Below are positions 36,770-44,497 of a DNA stretch of 64,000 nt, one piece after another. The notes below the pieces were generated by a model. The model was given only the letters and a program-made list of their open reading frames with translations. It did not search any database and was not told the origin of the DNA. The translations under genes were made by a program, and so were the position numbers. Source of the DNA: CBDDCX01 sp965226925 (GTDB lineage Bacteria; Gemmatimonadota; Gemmatimonadetes; Longimicrobiales; Gaopeijiaceae); contig CBDDEN010000009.1 in the NCBI GenBank assembly GCA_965226925.1, forward strand, positions 124,001 through 188,000. Direction: 5' to 3'. Position 1 is the stretch's first letter, and every line of letters begins with the position of its first letter.

Positions 36770-37465
36770 TCAGTCGCTCTCCGGCTGGGCCAACCTGGGC
36801 TGCAGTCCCTTCCGCTCCAACCTCCGTCGCTTCTTGGCCTCCCTGGGAGTCTCCCCGGGGAGCCGCACCTCTACCCCGACGCCCCCCATCATTGCGAAGC
36901 CCTTGATGCGCAGCGTGGGGCGGTCGGGACTACTGTGGAGCGGCTGGTCGGTGTTGTGATCGAAACCACCCATGAACGCGAAGCCGCTCACCTCCACGTC
37001 CATCTCCGGCGGCACGATGATCTCGGCCCCACCCATGAGGGTGAAAACGTGCACGTCCGTCACCCCGGGACCGAGCATGGCCTCACGAAAGTCGAGGGAA
37101 AACCCCCCCATGACGCCCACCGCGAAGTTGTTCCGCGCCGGAATCCACCGCCCGGCGCGACTATTACCCCCCATGAGGCTCACCATGTAGGCTCGCTCGG
37201 GCACCCGATCGGCCGACACTACCACCGGAGCGCCGCCGCGCGACGGAAGCACGGTCGGGGCGTGCGCCGGGAGGTTCGTGGCAGGCAGGTCGGCCAGCAG
37301 CTTGTTCAGCTCGGCCTCGGTAGCCGAGTGGTTCGCCACGTCCAACCGACGCTCGAACTCCGACATCTCCAACACGTCGTTGGCGAAGTGCTCCATGAGC
37401 GTATCGACGGTGCGTTGGCGAGCACCCTCGAGGCCCACGGGCCGGGCGCCTTTCCCCTCCGTCAT
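36770..37465 (-). CDS. DUF1707 / LiaF-like C-terminal domain protein
   Basis: 231 residues from the ATG at 37463-37465. The N-terminal part (TVDTLMEHFANDVLEMSEFERRLDVANHSATEAEL) is a DUF1707-type SHOCT-like helical domain; the rest has the repeated beta strands with MGG turns (YMVSLMGGNS, GVMGGFSLD, FTLMGGAEIIVPP, FAFMGGFD) of the LiaF/DUF2154 cell-envelope stress-response domain. No transmembrane segment. The ATG overlaps the stop of the M20 peptidase gene (TGATG). Confidence 0.88.
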   Translation of the reverse strand: MTEGKGARPVGLEGARQRTVDTLMEHFANDVLEMSEFERRLDVANHSATEAELNKLLADLPATNLPAHAPTVLPSRGGAPVVVSADRVPERAYMVSLMGGNSRAGRWIPARNNFAVGVMGGFSLDFREAMLGPGVTDVHVFTLMGGAEIIVPPEMDVEVSGFAFMGGFDHNTDQPLHSSPDRPTLRIKGFAMMGGVGVEVRLPGETPREAKKRRRLERKGLQPRLAQPESD

Positions 37466-38688
37466 CACGCCTCTCCGGCCATGAAGTCGCTCACGAACTG
37501 ATACAGCACGTCCGCACACGCCGAGACCTCGGACACCGCGATCCACTCGTCATCCGAGTGGGCCTGCTCGATGGACCCTGGGCCGAAGCAGACGGCGGGC
37601 GTGCCCGCCTCGTTGAGGAACGCGGCATCCACCCATGCCGTCATGCCCTCCACCGCCGGATCCACCCCCTGGACCGAACACGCCGAGATGAGGCCCTGCA
37701 CGAGAGCGGAGTCCTCAGGGACCTCGGTCGCCGGACGCGTGAGCCCTTGCACCAACTCGGCGTCGAGCCTGGAGACCTCGGAGGCCAGCCGGTCGAGAAC
37801 GGCCTGGAACTCCGACATGACCTTGGCCGGCGTCTCCCCGGGGAGCGTGCGGCGCTCCAGCACGAGCCTGCACTCGCTGGGATACACCGACGGTGCCGAA
37901 CCGCCACTGATCGTGCCCGCGTGGAAGGACCCGTGTGCCAGAAGCGGATGCGGACCCACCGCTTCGAGCTGCCCCTTGAGATCCCCGAGTCGGGCAAGGA
38001 AGCGCCCGGCGTGCTCGATGGCATCCACGCCCACGTCGGGCCGGGACCCGTGGGCCGCCTTGCCACGGAAGAGCGCCTCTACCCAAACGAACCCCTTGTG
38101 GGCGGGCATGATCGCAAGACTCGTGGGCTCGCACACGACGGCGGCATCCGCTCGGATGCCCGAGCGCACGACGGCCTCCATGCCCACGCTGGCGTGCTCC
38201 TCATCGGCCGTTAGGGCAACGATGAGGGCCCCGGGAAGCGCATCGCCCTTCGCCAACCTCGCCGTGGCCGCGAGAAGGGACGCCACCCCCCCCTTCATGT
38301 CACAGGACCCCCGCCCCCACAAGCGACCCTCTCGGACCTCGGCGCCGAACGGCGGGACGGTCATGCCGGCAATTCCAACCGTGTCGAGGTGTCCGTTCAG
38401 CAGCACCGTCGGGCCTGCGGCCGGGTCGCCCATCCGAGCCAGCACGCTCCACCGCCCAGGGGCCGCCTCTACGGTCTCGACCTCGAGCCCCCACTCCGAG
38501 AGCCACGCGGCCGTCAGATCGGCGATCGCCCCCTCACCGGCACCACCCTCCTCCAAGACGGGGTTCACCGAAGGCGTCGCGACGAGCGCCTGGGCGATGG
38601 CCAGAGGGTCTCCGGCTCGCGCCGCTTCCGAGTATGAAGTCGAGTCCAGACTCACGGTGTAATTCCCCTCCCTGTCCCGAAGCGACAT
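37465..38688 (-). CDS. M20-family metallopeptidase (ArgE/DapE-like)
   Basis: 407 residues. LNGHLDTVG (metal His and Asp), GRGSCDMKGGVASLLAA, the catalytic pair TADEEHASVGMEA, CEPTSLAIMPAHKG and the dimerisation domain (HGSRPDVGVDAIEHAGRF) are all present; the final metal His is in IEQAHSDDEWI. Substrate may be N-acetylornithine or another N-acyl amino acid. The first ~20 residues are of low similarity, so the start could be slightly downstream. Confidence 0.9.
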   Translation of the reverse strand: MSLRDREGNYTVSLDSTSYSEAARAGDPLAIAQALVATPSVNPVLEEGGAGEGAIADLTAAWLSEWGLEVETVEAAPGRWSVLARMGDPAAGPTVLLNGHLDTVGIAGMTVPPFGAEVREGRLWGRGSCDMKGGVASLLAATARLAKGDALPGALIVALTADEEHASVGMEAVVRSGIRADAAVVCEPTSLAIMPAHKGFVWVEALFRGKAAHGSRPDVGVDAIEHAGRFLARLGDLKGQLEAVGPHPLLAHGSFHAGTISGGSAPSVYPSECRLVLERRTLPGETPAKVMSEFQAVLDRLASEVSRLDAELVQGLTRPATEVPEDSALVQGLISACSVQGVDPAVEGMTAWVDAAFLNEAGTPAVCFGPGSIEQAHSDDEWIAVSEVSACADVLYQFVSDFMAGEA

Positions 38689-38961
38689 CGCTCAGCCGAT
38701 GGTACGTCCGCCGCGGCCCCCGTCTTCGTGCCGGATCTCATGCTCCGGCCCCATCGAACGGCACGCAACCGACCTCCGAGAGATTAGTGCCGATCGGTCA
38801 CGGTGCCAACTCCTATGGAGACGGAGACGTATTTTCCGGGACTTCCGGTAAGTCGCGTCCGAATTCCCGGAACCTCCCGGAGTGAAACGAATCGCGTGGG
38901 TCGGCGTATTCCACTGATAGGCAAACACTTAAGAGCACGTCGCGTGTCTGAGGCCGACTCG

Positions 38962-38974
38962 GCACGATTCGTGC
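38962..38974. promoter_or_regulatory. Perfect 13-base inverted repeat abutting a start codon
   Basis: GCACGA-T-TCGTGC ends one base before the ATG of the small membrane protein at 38976, occupying the place of its ribosome-binding site. It could be an operator or an RNA hairpin that hides the start; no ribosome site is otherwise seen. Confidence 0.4.
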
Positions 38975-38975
38975 G

Positions 38976-39194
38976 ATGAAGGTGGACATGAGCGGTTCGC
39001 AACCGACCGACACGCAAGGGGGCATCATTCGTAAGGTGACGTTGGGCATCCTCGGGGCCACAGCCGCGGTGGCGAGTCTACTGCTGATTCGTCAGACGAA
39101 GCAGGTCACACCCAAGGAAGCCGTCCGCGTACCAGCGGGTGAGAGCGTTCCGGGCAGCGTTTCCCTGGAACGACTTCGCGAACTCGGAATCTAG
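38976..39194 (+). CDS. Small single-pass membrane protein
   Basis: 72 residues, with a hydrophobic segment at about residues 18-38 (KVTLGILGATAAVASLLLI) followed by basic residues and a short polar tail. No family recognised. It is flanked upstream by a 287-bp region shared with the divergent M20 gene, and downstream by a strong terminator. Confidence 0.6.
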   Translation: MKVDMSGSQPTDTQGGIIRKVTLGILGATAAVASLLLIRQTKQVTPKEAVRVPAGESVPGSVSLERLRELGI

Positions 39195-39251
39195 AACCAG
39201 CTTCCGGATTGTCGGCCCCCGGCCGGGAAAGACCCCGACCCTGACGTACTG

Positions 39252-39289
39252 AAAAACGGAGGGCGCTTTGGCGTCCCTCCGTGTTTTCT
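39252..39289. terminator. Bidirectional intrinsic terminator
   Basis: Stem ACGGAGGG-C-GC / GC-G-TCCCTCCGT with a short TTTG loop (39256-39282), flanked by AAAAA on the left and a T-rich stretch on the right, so it works in both directions between the convergent small membrane protein and ferredoxin genes. Confidence 0.85.
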
Positions 39290-39302
39290 TTGTCCGGCGA
39301 AT

Positions 39303-39539
39303 CTACTTGTCGAAGTAGACCGCGTTCTTGTCGATATAGGTCGTCCACTCGGGCGGGACGTCCGTGTCGGGGAAGATCGCCGTCACGGGACACTCCGGCT
39401 CACACGCACCGCAGTCGATGCACTCGTCCGGATGTATATAGTACATGTCCTCCCCCTCATAGATACAGTCGACCGGGCATACCTCCACACAGCTCGCGTC
39501 TTTGGTACCGATGCAGGGTTCGGCAATGATGTAGGTCAT
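39303..39539 (-). CDS. fdxA: Seven-iron-type ferredoxin (FdxA-like)
   Basis: 78 residues. EPCIGTKDASCVEVCPVDCIYEG and CIDCGACEPECPVTAIFP provide the cysteines for a [3Fe-4S] and a [4Fe-4S] cluster. The C-terminal tail DVPPEWTTYIDKNAVYF is common in actinobacterial and related FdxA. A soluble electron carrier. ATG start; monocistronic. Confidence 0.95.
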   Translation of the reverse strand: MTYIIAEPCIGTKDASCVEVCPVDCIYEGEDMYYIHPDECIDCGACEPECPVTAIFPDTDVPPEWTTYIDKNAVYFDK

Positions 39540-39642
39540 GGTCGCCTGATGTGTTGGCTGGAGTGTGGACCTGTGTCTTCAGGGGTCGGCCGAAAATCTA
39601 GCCCTTGCCGACCCATCATTTAGGCAAGAAAGGTGAAGGGCG

Positions 39643-40239
39643 TCAAGTGGGGTATTTCTGGCTGAAGGCGAGGCAGCAGTGCGTGTACCTTCGCGCAAGT
39701 AGGGGATGGGTACGCTCCGCCACGGCAAGGTAGACGCCCGAGCCTTCGGCGTGGGCGACGCGGGCCGCCTCCAAATCTCCCCAGAGGTGGGCGTGCCGCA
39801 GATGGTCGAGGCGCTCCGCCAACGCAACGAGCGCCACCTGGGGCTCACTTGCCAACAGGTCCTCCAGGAGACGTTCGGACCCGGCTCGCGGCACCCGCTC
39901 CCGAAAGTCGAGAACCTCCGGACCGACCCGGTCCAGCAGGTCGCGGTTCGACGGCTCGAGCTCGGGTCGCTGCGTATCGACCAGGCATGCGGCGGCCAAA
40001 GCCACCGGCTCGCCGAGGCCCACGTCGTCGAGCAGAATCACGGTCGTTCGGCCAGGGTGCAGGTAGTCGGGGTGATGGTCGTCGGGGACGGCCTTCAACC
40101 GCGGGACCATCGCGGCTCGAAAGGCCTGTTCGATCAGGCTCCGACCCGCATCATCCACGCCGTGAATCGGGGCCGTCCGATCGAGGCGGTCCGCCATGCG
40201 CTCCCAGCGCGCACGGTCGGCGGGCGCTCCTTCGCTCAC
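39643..40239 (-). CDS. HD-like protein resembling the RelA/SpoT hydrolase domain, degenerate
   Basis: 198 residues from a GTG that overlaps the hydrolase stop (GTGA). HHPDYLHPGRTTVILLDDVGLGEPVALAAACLVDTQRPEL recalls the HPxxVAxIL...HDTxED region of SpoT/MESH1 phosphohydrolases, and ALVALAERLDHLRHAH recalls their third metal region; the canonical HD pair is replaced by VD, so activity is doubtful. Last cistron after cobalamin adenosyltransferase and the hydrolase. Confidence 0.6.
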   Translation of the reverse strand: MSEGAPADRARWERMADRLDRTAPIHGVDDAGRSLIEQAFRAAMVPRLKAVPDDHHPDYLHPGRTTVILLDDVGLGEPVALAAACLVDTQRPELEPSNRDLLDRVGPEVLDFRERVPRAGSERLLEDLLASEPQVALVALAERLDHLRHAHLWGDLEAARVAHAEGSGVYLAVAERTHPLLARRYTHCCLAFSQKYPT

Positions 40240-41081
40240 CTCGGGGCCAGGTGTTGGGCGAAGTGGCGGATCGTGGCGTCGACGGCCTCGGTGAGCTGAG
40301 GACTGGCTGCCTGGAAGGGGTGGCCCACTTCGAAGGTGTGGCCGGCCTTCCCGACCAGGACGAGCCTCGCCTTGCCCGCCGACGCCCGAACGAGCTCGCG
40401 CGCCTCCGACTCGGGCACAGTGACATCGTGCCGGCCGTGTACGACGAGCCAGGGGGCCTGTACATCGCCGGCCGCCCCGACGACGGACAGCCGCGAGGCG
40501 TTCGCCTCGAAGTCCTCCAGCAGCGAGACGTCGAGGGGCATCTGTTGCCCGGTGCGGGAGTTCAGAACGTGAACGCGACCCGACTCCCTCCACTCCGCCT
40601 TCGTCTCCTGCGTCCATCGGTCGTAGCGAGCGACGGCCGCCCACGTCACGAGGGCACTCAGACGCGGGTCACTCCGTGCGTGTAGGATCGCGGCCCCCCC
40701 GCCCCGGCTATGCCCCATGAGGCCCACGCGCTCGGGCCGACGAGAGAGGATGTCCCCACCCGTCAGGGTCTCCACGATCCAACTCAGGTCCTCGAGCTCC
40801 CGACTGAAGGTGTTCGCGGCGAAACGCTCGAGCTCGCTGAAGGAGTCGAGGTCGTCCCCCACCCCGTTTCGTGAGAAATTGAACGAGACTACCGCGTGAC
40901 CCGCGATGGCGAGCCGCTCACACAGGTGAGGAAAGAAGCCCCAGTCCTTGTAGCCCTTGAATCCATGGACGACCACGACGGCCGTCCTCGGCGCAGGCCC
41001 CTCGGCGTAGCGGACGTCTCCCCGAATGATCTCACCCCGGTCGAGATGGGGAGCGAGAATCTCGAAGCGCCGGTGGATCAC
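40236..41081 (-). CDS. Alpha/beta hydrolase (dienelactone-hydrolase-like serine hydrolase)
   Basis: 281 residues. VVVVHGFKGYKDWGFFPHLC (oxyanion), the nucleophile elbow GLMGHSRGGGAAILHA, WLVVHGRHDVTVPESEA (acid) and GKAGHTFEV (His) form a complete triad. No signal peptide; substrate unknown. GTG start one base after the stop of the adenosyltransferase gene, so same operon. Confidence 0.88.
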   Translation of the reverse strand: MIHRRFEILAPHLDRGEIIRGDVRYAEGPAPRTAVVVVHGFKGYKDWGFFPHLCERLAIAGHAVVSFNFSRNGVGDDLDSFSELERFAANTFSRELEDLSWIVETLTGGDILSRRPERVGLMGHSRGGGAAILHARSDPRLSALVTWAAVARYDRWTQETKAEWRESGRVHVLNSRTGQQMPLDVSLLEDFEANASRLSVVGAAGDVQAPWLVVHGRHDVTVPESEARELVRASAGKARLVLVGKAGHTFEVGHPFQAASPQLTEAVDATIRHFAQHLAPR

Positions 41082-41082
41082 G

Positions 41083-41682
41083 TCAGTCCTTGGACCAGAG
41101 AACGTCCGGCTCGCCGCCCCGACGATTCTCGAGGCGGGCCCAAGCGAAGAAGAGATCGGACAGCCGATTCAGGTACGGGACCACCCCCTCGGCCACCTCC
41201 TCGGACCCGGCCAACCCAACCACGGCCCGTTCGGCCCGCCGGCAGACGGTTCGACAGACGTGAAGAAGGGCGGCGCCTCGCGTACCCCCCGGCAATATGA
41301 AGTCCCTGAGCTCCTCGAGCTCGGCGCTGGCCTGGTCGATCCACCCCTCCATCTCGGCGATTCGGTCCAGCGGCAGGCCGGGGGTGTTCGGAGTGGGGCG
41401 TGTTCCGTCCGCGGGGGCCGTGGCCAGGATGGCGCCCAGGGCGAAGAGGTCGTGCTGAATGAGTTTCAGGCCCCGTTGCACGCCTTCGTCCAACACGCTT
41501 AGCACCGCAAGGCCGACGAACGAGTTGAGCTCGTCCACGCTTCCGTAGGCGGCCACCCTCGGATGACTCTTCTGTACACGGCCTCCTCCGAACAAACCCG
41601 TGTCGCCGTCGTCTCCGGTCTTTGTGTAGATCTTCACGTCGTCGGTCTCGCGATCCGTGGTTCCACACCCGAAGAACCACAT
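41083..41682 (-). CDS. cobO: Cob(I)yrinic acid a,c-diamide / cobalamin adenosyltransferase, PduO type
   Basis: 199 residues from the ATG, or 184 from a GTG at 41635-41637 that begins VKIYTKTGDDGDTGLFGGG, the normal family N-terminus; the extra leader (MWFFGCGTTDRETDD) is odd and lacks a ribosome site, so the GTG is likely. Other family motifs: HPRVAAYGSVDELNSFVGLA, RRAERAVVGL and YLNRLSDLFFAWAR. It makes adenosylcobalamin from ATP and corrinoid. Two copies of a shared operator-like motif lie upstream. The symbol follows common database usage; the fold is PduO-like. Confidence 0.92.
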   Translation of the reverse strand: MWFFGCGTTDRETDDVKIYTKTGDDGDTGLFGGGRVQKSHPRVAAYGSVDELNSFVGLAVLSVLDEGVQRGLKLIQHDLFALGAILATAPADGTRPTPNTPGLPLDRIAEMEGWIDQASAELEELRDFILPGGTRGAALLHVCRTVCRRAERAVVGLAGSEEVAEGVVPYLNRLSDLFFAWARLENRRGGEPDVLWSKD

Positions 41683-41700
41683 CCGTAATGGCAGAAACGA

Positions 41701-41728
41701 GCTAACTGTAAGTCAGACTGATCTTTAC
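41701..41728 (-). promoter_or_regulatory. Shared operator/promoter motif, copy 1, upstream of cobO
   Basis: GCTAA-CTGTA-AGTC-A-GACT-GAT-CTTTAC on the plus strand; the core AGTC-N-GACT (41711-41719) is a perfect inverted repeat. Reading toward cobO, TACAGT directly follows the core and could act as a -10 box. Confidence 0.55.
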
Positions 41729-41754
41729 GTCATTCGCGCGTCTCGGTAGGACAC

Positions 41755-41782
41755 GCTAAGTATAAGTCGGACCATAAGTTAC
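41755..41782 (-). promoter_or_regulatory. Shared operator/promoter motif, copy 2, upstream of cobO
   Basis: GCTAA-GTATA-AGTC-G-GACC-ATA-AGTTAC, 54 bp from copy 1 (about five helical turns). Toward cobO the core is followed by TATACT, a good -10 match. One core base differs (GACC for GACT). Confidence 0.55.
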
Positions 41783-41810
41783 AGTATCCAGCGCATTGCG
41801 CGCAGGGTTT

Positions 41811-42056
41811 TCAGCGTAAACGCGTGAGATTCCGGAGCTTCTGCGCCTTGTCCAGCAGCGACGAGGTCGAATCGGCCTCCTCCGGTGTCTCGCTCAGGAG
41901 GTCCCGAAGGTCGAGCACGATCTCCAGATAGATCTGATCTCGCTGAAACTCGAAGTCCAAGCGCGCAGCGTCACCGGTGCCGGCCTCCTCGCTGCGCGCG
42001 AGCTGGTCTCGATAGAGCTTCTCCAGGTTGTCGAGGATCTTCGGACGATCTCTCAT
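41811..42056 (-). CDS. Small helical protein, unknown
   Basis: 81 residues from the ATG at 42054-42056, which overlaps the hydrolase stop (ATGA). Charged and likely coiled/helical (KILDNLEKLYRDQLARSEE, YLEIVLDLRDLLSETPEEAD). No family recognised. It shares a transcript with the upstream hydrolase gene. Confidence 0.6.
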   Translation of the reverse strand: MRDRPKILDNLEKLYRDQLARSEEAGTGDAARLDFEFQRDQIYLEIVLDLRDLLSETPEEADSTSSLLDKAQKLRNLTRLR

Positions 42057-42691
42057 AACACACCTCCCCCTGCGCCGTCTCGGGAAAAGTCCGTCACCGC
42101 GTCCTTCATCTCGTCCATACCTCGATTGAAGTAGTGATCCGCTCCGGGGATCCGCACGAGCGTCACGTGGGCTCCCAATTCGGCGGCGATGGACTCCACT
42201 TCGGTCCCGGATCCGAACTCGTCGTCCTCGCCCTGAACGATGAGAACCGGCTTGTCCGCGTCCTGCAAGAAGGTATAGTCGTAGAGCCGCACGGGAATGC
42301 CGATGACGAACAACGCCACGACCCTCGGATCGTCCACCGCGTAGCTCGACGACACCATCGAGCCGAAGGAGAAGCCACCGGCCACCAGGGGAAGACCCGG
42401 ATGTCGCTCTTCGAGCCAATTCAGGGCCGCGGCCACGTCCTCCTTTTCGCCGATCCCCTCCTCGTAACCGCCCGTACTGGTGCCCACACCCCGAAAGTTG
42501 AAGCGCAGGGCGGCGATGCCCGCGTCGGCGAGAGCCTGCGCCGCCCGAAACACGGCCTTGGTGTGCATCGTACCGCCATGTAGGGGATGGGGGTGGCACA
42601 CCACACCGGCTGCACGGGGCGGCACGGACGGGGCCCGGAGCGCAGCCTCCAACTGTCCATGGGGAGCGGGGATGTTCAAACGGGACTCCAC
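42053..42691 (-). CDS. Alpha/beta hydrolase (YtfL/dienelactone-like)
   Basis: 212 residues. VVCHPHPLHGGTMHTKAVF and LRFNFRGVGTSTGGYEEG are typical of the small CocE/NonD-like alpha/beta hydrolases; the nucleophile motif is GGFSFGSMVSSSYA, the acid VQGEDDEFGSG, and the His GADHYFNRG. Substrate unknown. ATG start at 42689-42691; first gene of a two-gene unit. Confidence 0.88.
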   Translation of the reverse strand: MESRLNIPAPHGQLEAALRAPSVPPRAAGVVCHPHPLHGGTMHTKAVFRAAQALADAGIAALRFNFRGVGTSTGGYEEGIGEKEDVAAALNWLEERHPGLPLVAGGFSFGSMVSSSYAVDDPRVVALFVIGIPVRLYDYTFLQDADKPVLIVQGEDDEFGSGTEVESIAAELGAHVTLVRIPGADHYFNRGMDEMKDAVTDFSRDGAGGGVL

Positions 42692-42816
42692 GGTTGTCTC
42701 GCACGGGTCTGGCAGGCTCGCTATCTTTCGTCACGCGGCCTCGAACGGAGTTCGAGACACCACTCTAGGCCCCCATCCGTAGACTCGCCACCGGGCCTCA
42801 ACGCGCGAGCTGTCCC

Positions 42817-43227
42817 ATGCCGTCGAACGATACCGCAGACCAAGAAGTCACCGCCCGAGCCAACGAGCTCTATTGGCAATCGGGAAAGAGCGTGAACCAG
42901 ATCGCCGAGGAGATGGACCTCTCCAAGAGCAGGCTCTACGGCCTGGTGCAACCTCTTGCCGTGGGAAGTCCCTGCCCGGAGTGCGGGGCGGATCTTCTCT
43001 TCCCGAACAGGACAGCCATGGAGAAGGGTCTCGTTTCGTGCCCGGAGTGTGGATACGAGGGGGCGGCCCAGGACGCTCCGGCGGAATCCGGTAACGCCGA
43101 GCCGGAGCAAGACACGACCATGGCTCCCGCTCGGACACGATCGGGCTCCAAGCGAGTGCTCTGGGGTTCCGCGCTTCTCGGTCTCGCCGCCGGTCTCTAC
43201 GTCGTAATCCGACAACGCCGCTCCTGA
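42817..43227 (+). CDS. HTH plus zinc-ribbon membrane-anchored protein
   Basis: 136 residues. An N-terminal resolvase-like helix-turn-helix (SGKSVNQIAEEMDLSKSRLYGLV, residues ~20-45) is followed by a zinc ribbon with two CPEC knuckles (SPCPECGADLLF, VSCPECGYEG), a low-complexity linker and one C-terminal membrane span (VLWGSALLGLAAGLYVVI) with a basic end. It could be a membrane-tethered DNA-binding regulator. I know no named family with this order. Confidence 0.75.
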   Translation: MPSNDTADQEVTARANELYWQSGKSVNQIAEEMDLSKSRLYGLVQPLAVGSPCPECGADLLFPNRTAMEKGLVSCPECGYEGAAQDAPAESGNAEPEQDTTMAPARTRSGSKRVLWGSALLGLAAGLYVVIRQRRS

Positions 43228-43289
43228 TCGACCTGATCCTTGTTGGGCTCATCACGACGCTCACCAGCGGATTCTGGTTCGTTCTCGGT

Positions 43290-43598
43290 GTGGTGGCTGC
43301 CGCCTTCTTCTTCAACACCGCCCGGAAGCCCGGAAGGGGCGACGGTGCGACCAAGGTATTGCGAGGCGACGATGCCGAGGAACGAGGTGGAGGACGCGCC
43401 GGAGGATACGCGGCCGGACTCGCGACGGGAACCTTGGGCTTCCTTCAGATATACTGGGATCCGAACCGACAGGCGATCCACGACAAGATCGCCGGAACGG
43501 TCGTGACGTTGGACGGCGCCCCCAAGGTGCCCGGGCGCTGGCAAGTAGCCGTCCAAGATATGGGCGACCCGACCGCCGAGACCCACGGAGAGGTGTGA
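43290..43598 (+). CDS. Membrane protein with RDD-like C-terminal motif, start uncertain
   Basis: 102 residues from the first GTG, but the same frame is open upstream and reads LIDLILVGLITTLTSGFWFVLG, a likely first membrane span; a CTG at 43224, overlapping the previous stop (CTGA), could start it. The end IYWDPNRQAIHDKIAGTVV resembles the final motif of RDD-domain proteins, though the Arg-Asp-Asp region is absent, so it may be a truncated relative. It overlaps the next gene by GTGA. Confidence 0.55.
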   Translation: MVAAAFFFNTARKPGRGDGATKVLRGDDAEERGGGRAGGYAAGLATGTLGFLQIYWDPNRQAIHDKIAGTVVTLDGAPKVPGRWQVAVQDMGDPTAETHGEV

Positions 43599-44452
43599 TC
43601 GAAGAAGTGAACGAAGTCGACGAGTCTTCGACCACCGACGGCACGGGCCGAACGGTCGAGGAGCGGTTCGAAGGTCGTATCCGGATCAACGTTCCCGACC
43701 GGCACAGCCCCACGCTCAGGCGCCTCATGGAGATCGTCAACGCGGATGACGATCTCTACGCCCTCTGGGTGGCCAGCAACGTGGTCGCGGTCGAGCGACT
43801 GGGCATGACGGATCACGGCCCCGTGCACGTGAAGATCGTCACCAACATAGCGCTCAAGATGCTGCGACTTCTGGTCGACGCCGGCATTCGGCCCTCGGTG
43901 GTGGAGAATTACGGACTCGAAATCCAGGACGCCGAGGTGGTCGTCGTCCTTGGAGCGCTTCTCCACGACCTGGGAATGTCCATCCAACGGTCGGGTCATG
44001 AGAGCTACTCCCTCTTCGTCGCCCAGGACAAGCTCCGTGCCATCCTCCCCGAACTCTACGACCCGGCCACGTCCGCCATCATGCGAAGCGAGGTCCTCCA
44101 CGCCATCATCGCCCACCGGTCGGGTGGGCGCCCGCTGGCCATCGAGGCCGGCGTGGTGCGAATCGCCGATGCGCTGGACATGGCGAAGGGACGGTCGCGT
44201 ATCCCTTTCGAGAAGGGCTCGGAGAGTATCCACTCGGTATCCGCGGCGGCCATCGACTCGGTATCCATCGACAAGGGAGCGGACCGCCCCGTCTGTCTCA
44301 CCGTGGAGATCACGAATTCCGCGGGGATCTTCCAGCTGGACCAACTGTTCCGCGAGAAGCTCAAAGGCAGCGGGCTGGAGCGTCATGTGGAGCTCCGCGC
44401 CGTGCTCCAGGGCGACACGGAGCAGCGGCTCTTCAAAGAGTTCCGGATCTGA
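43595..44452 (+). CDS. HD-domain metal-dependent phosphohydrolase
   Basis: 285 residues. HGPVHVKIVTNIALKMLRLLV (first His), LGALLHDLGMSIQRSGHE (HD pair), VLHAIIAHRSGG and VVRIADALDMAKGRSRIPF (late Asp) make a complete HD metal site. The C-terminal ~85 residues are beta-rich (SVSIDKGADRPVCLTVEITN). Substrate unknown. GTG start overlaps the preceding stop. Confidence 0.88.
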   Translation: MIEEVNEVDESSTTDGTGRTVEERFEGRIRINVPDRHSPTLRRLMEIVNADDDLYALWVASNVVAVERLGMTDHGPVHVKIVTNIALKMLRLLVDAGIRPSVVENYGLEIQDAEVVVVLGALLHDLGMSIQRSGHESYSLFVAQDKLRAILPELYDPATSAIMRSEVLHAIIAHRSGGRPLAIEAGVVRIADALDMAKGRSRIPFEKGSESIHSVSAAAIDSVSIDKGADRPVCLTVEITNSAGIFQLDQLFREKLKGSGLERHVELRAVLQGDTEQRLFKEFRI

Positions 44453-44497
44453 GGTGAGACCTCTAGTGTCCGCTCGCTAGCCGGTAGACGACGCTGC

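Noticed and set aside
39643..40644. Long 333-codon frame extending the HD-like gene upstream
   Set aside because: Its first 135 codons overlap the alpha/beta hydrolase, which has a complete catalytic triad; a GTG at 40239 gives a clean GTGA junction.
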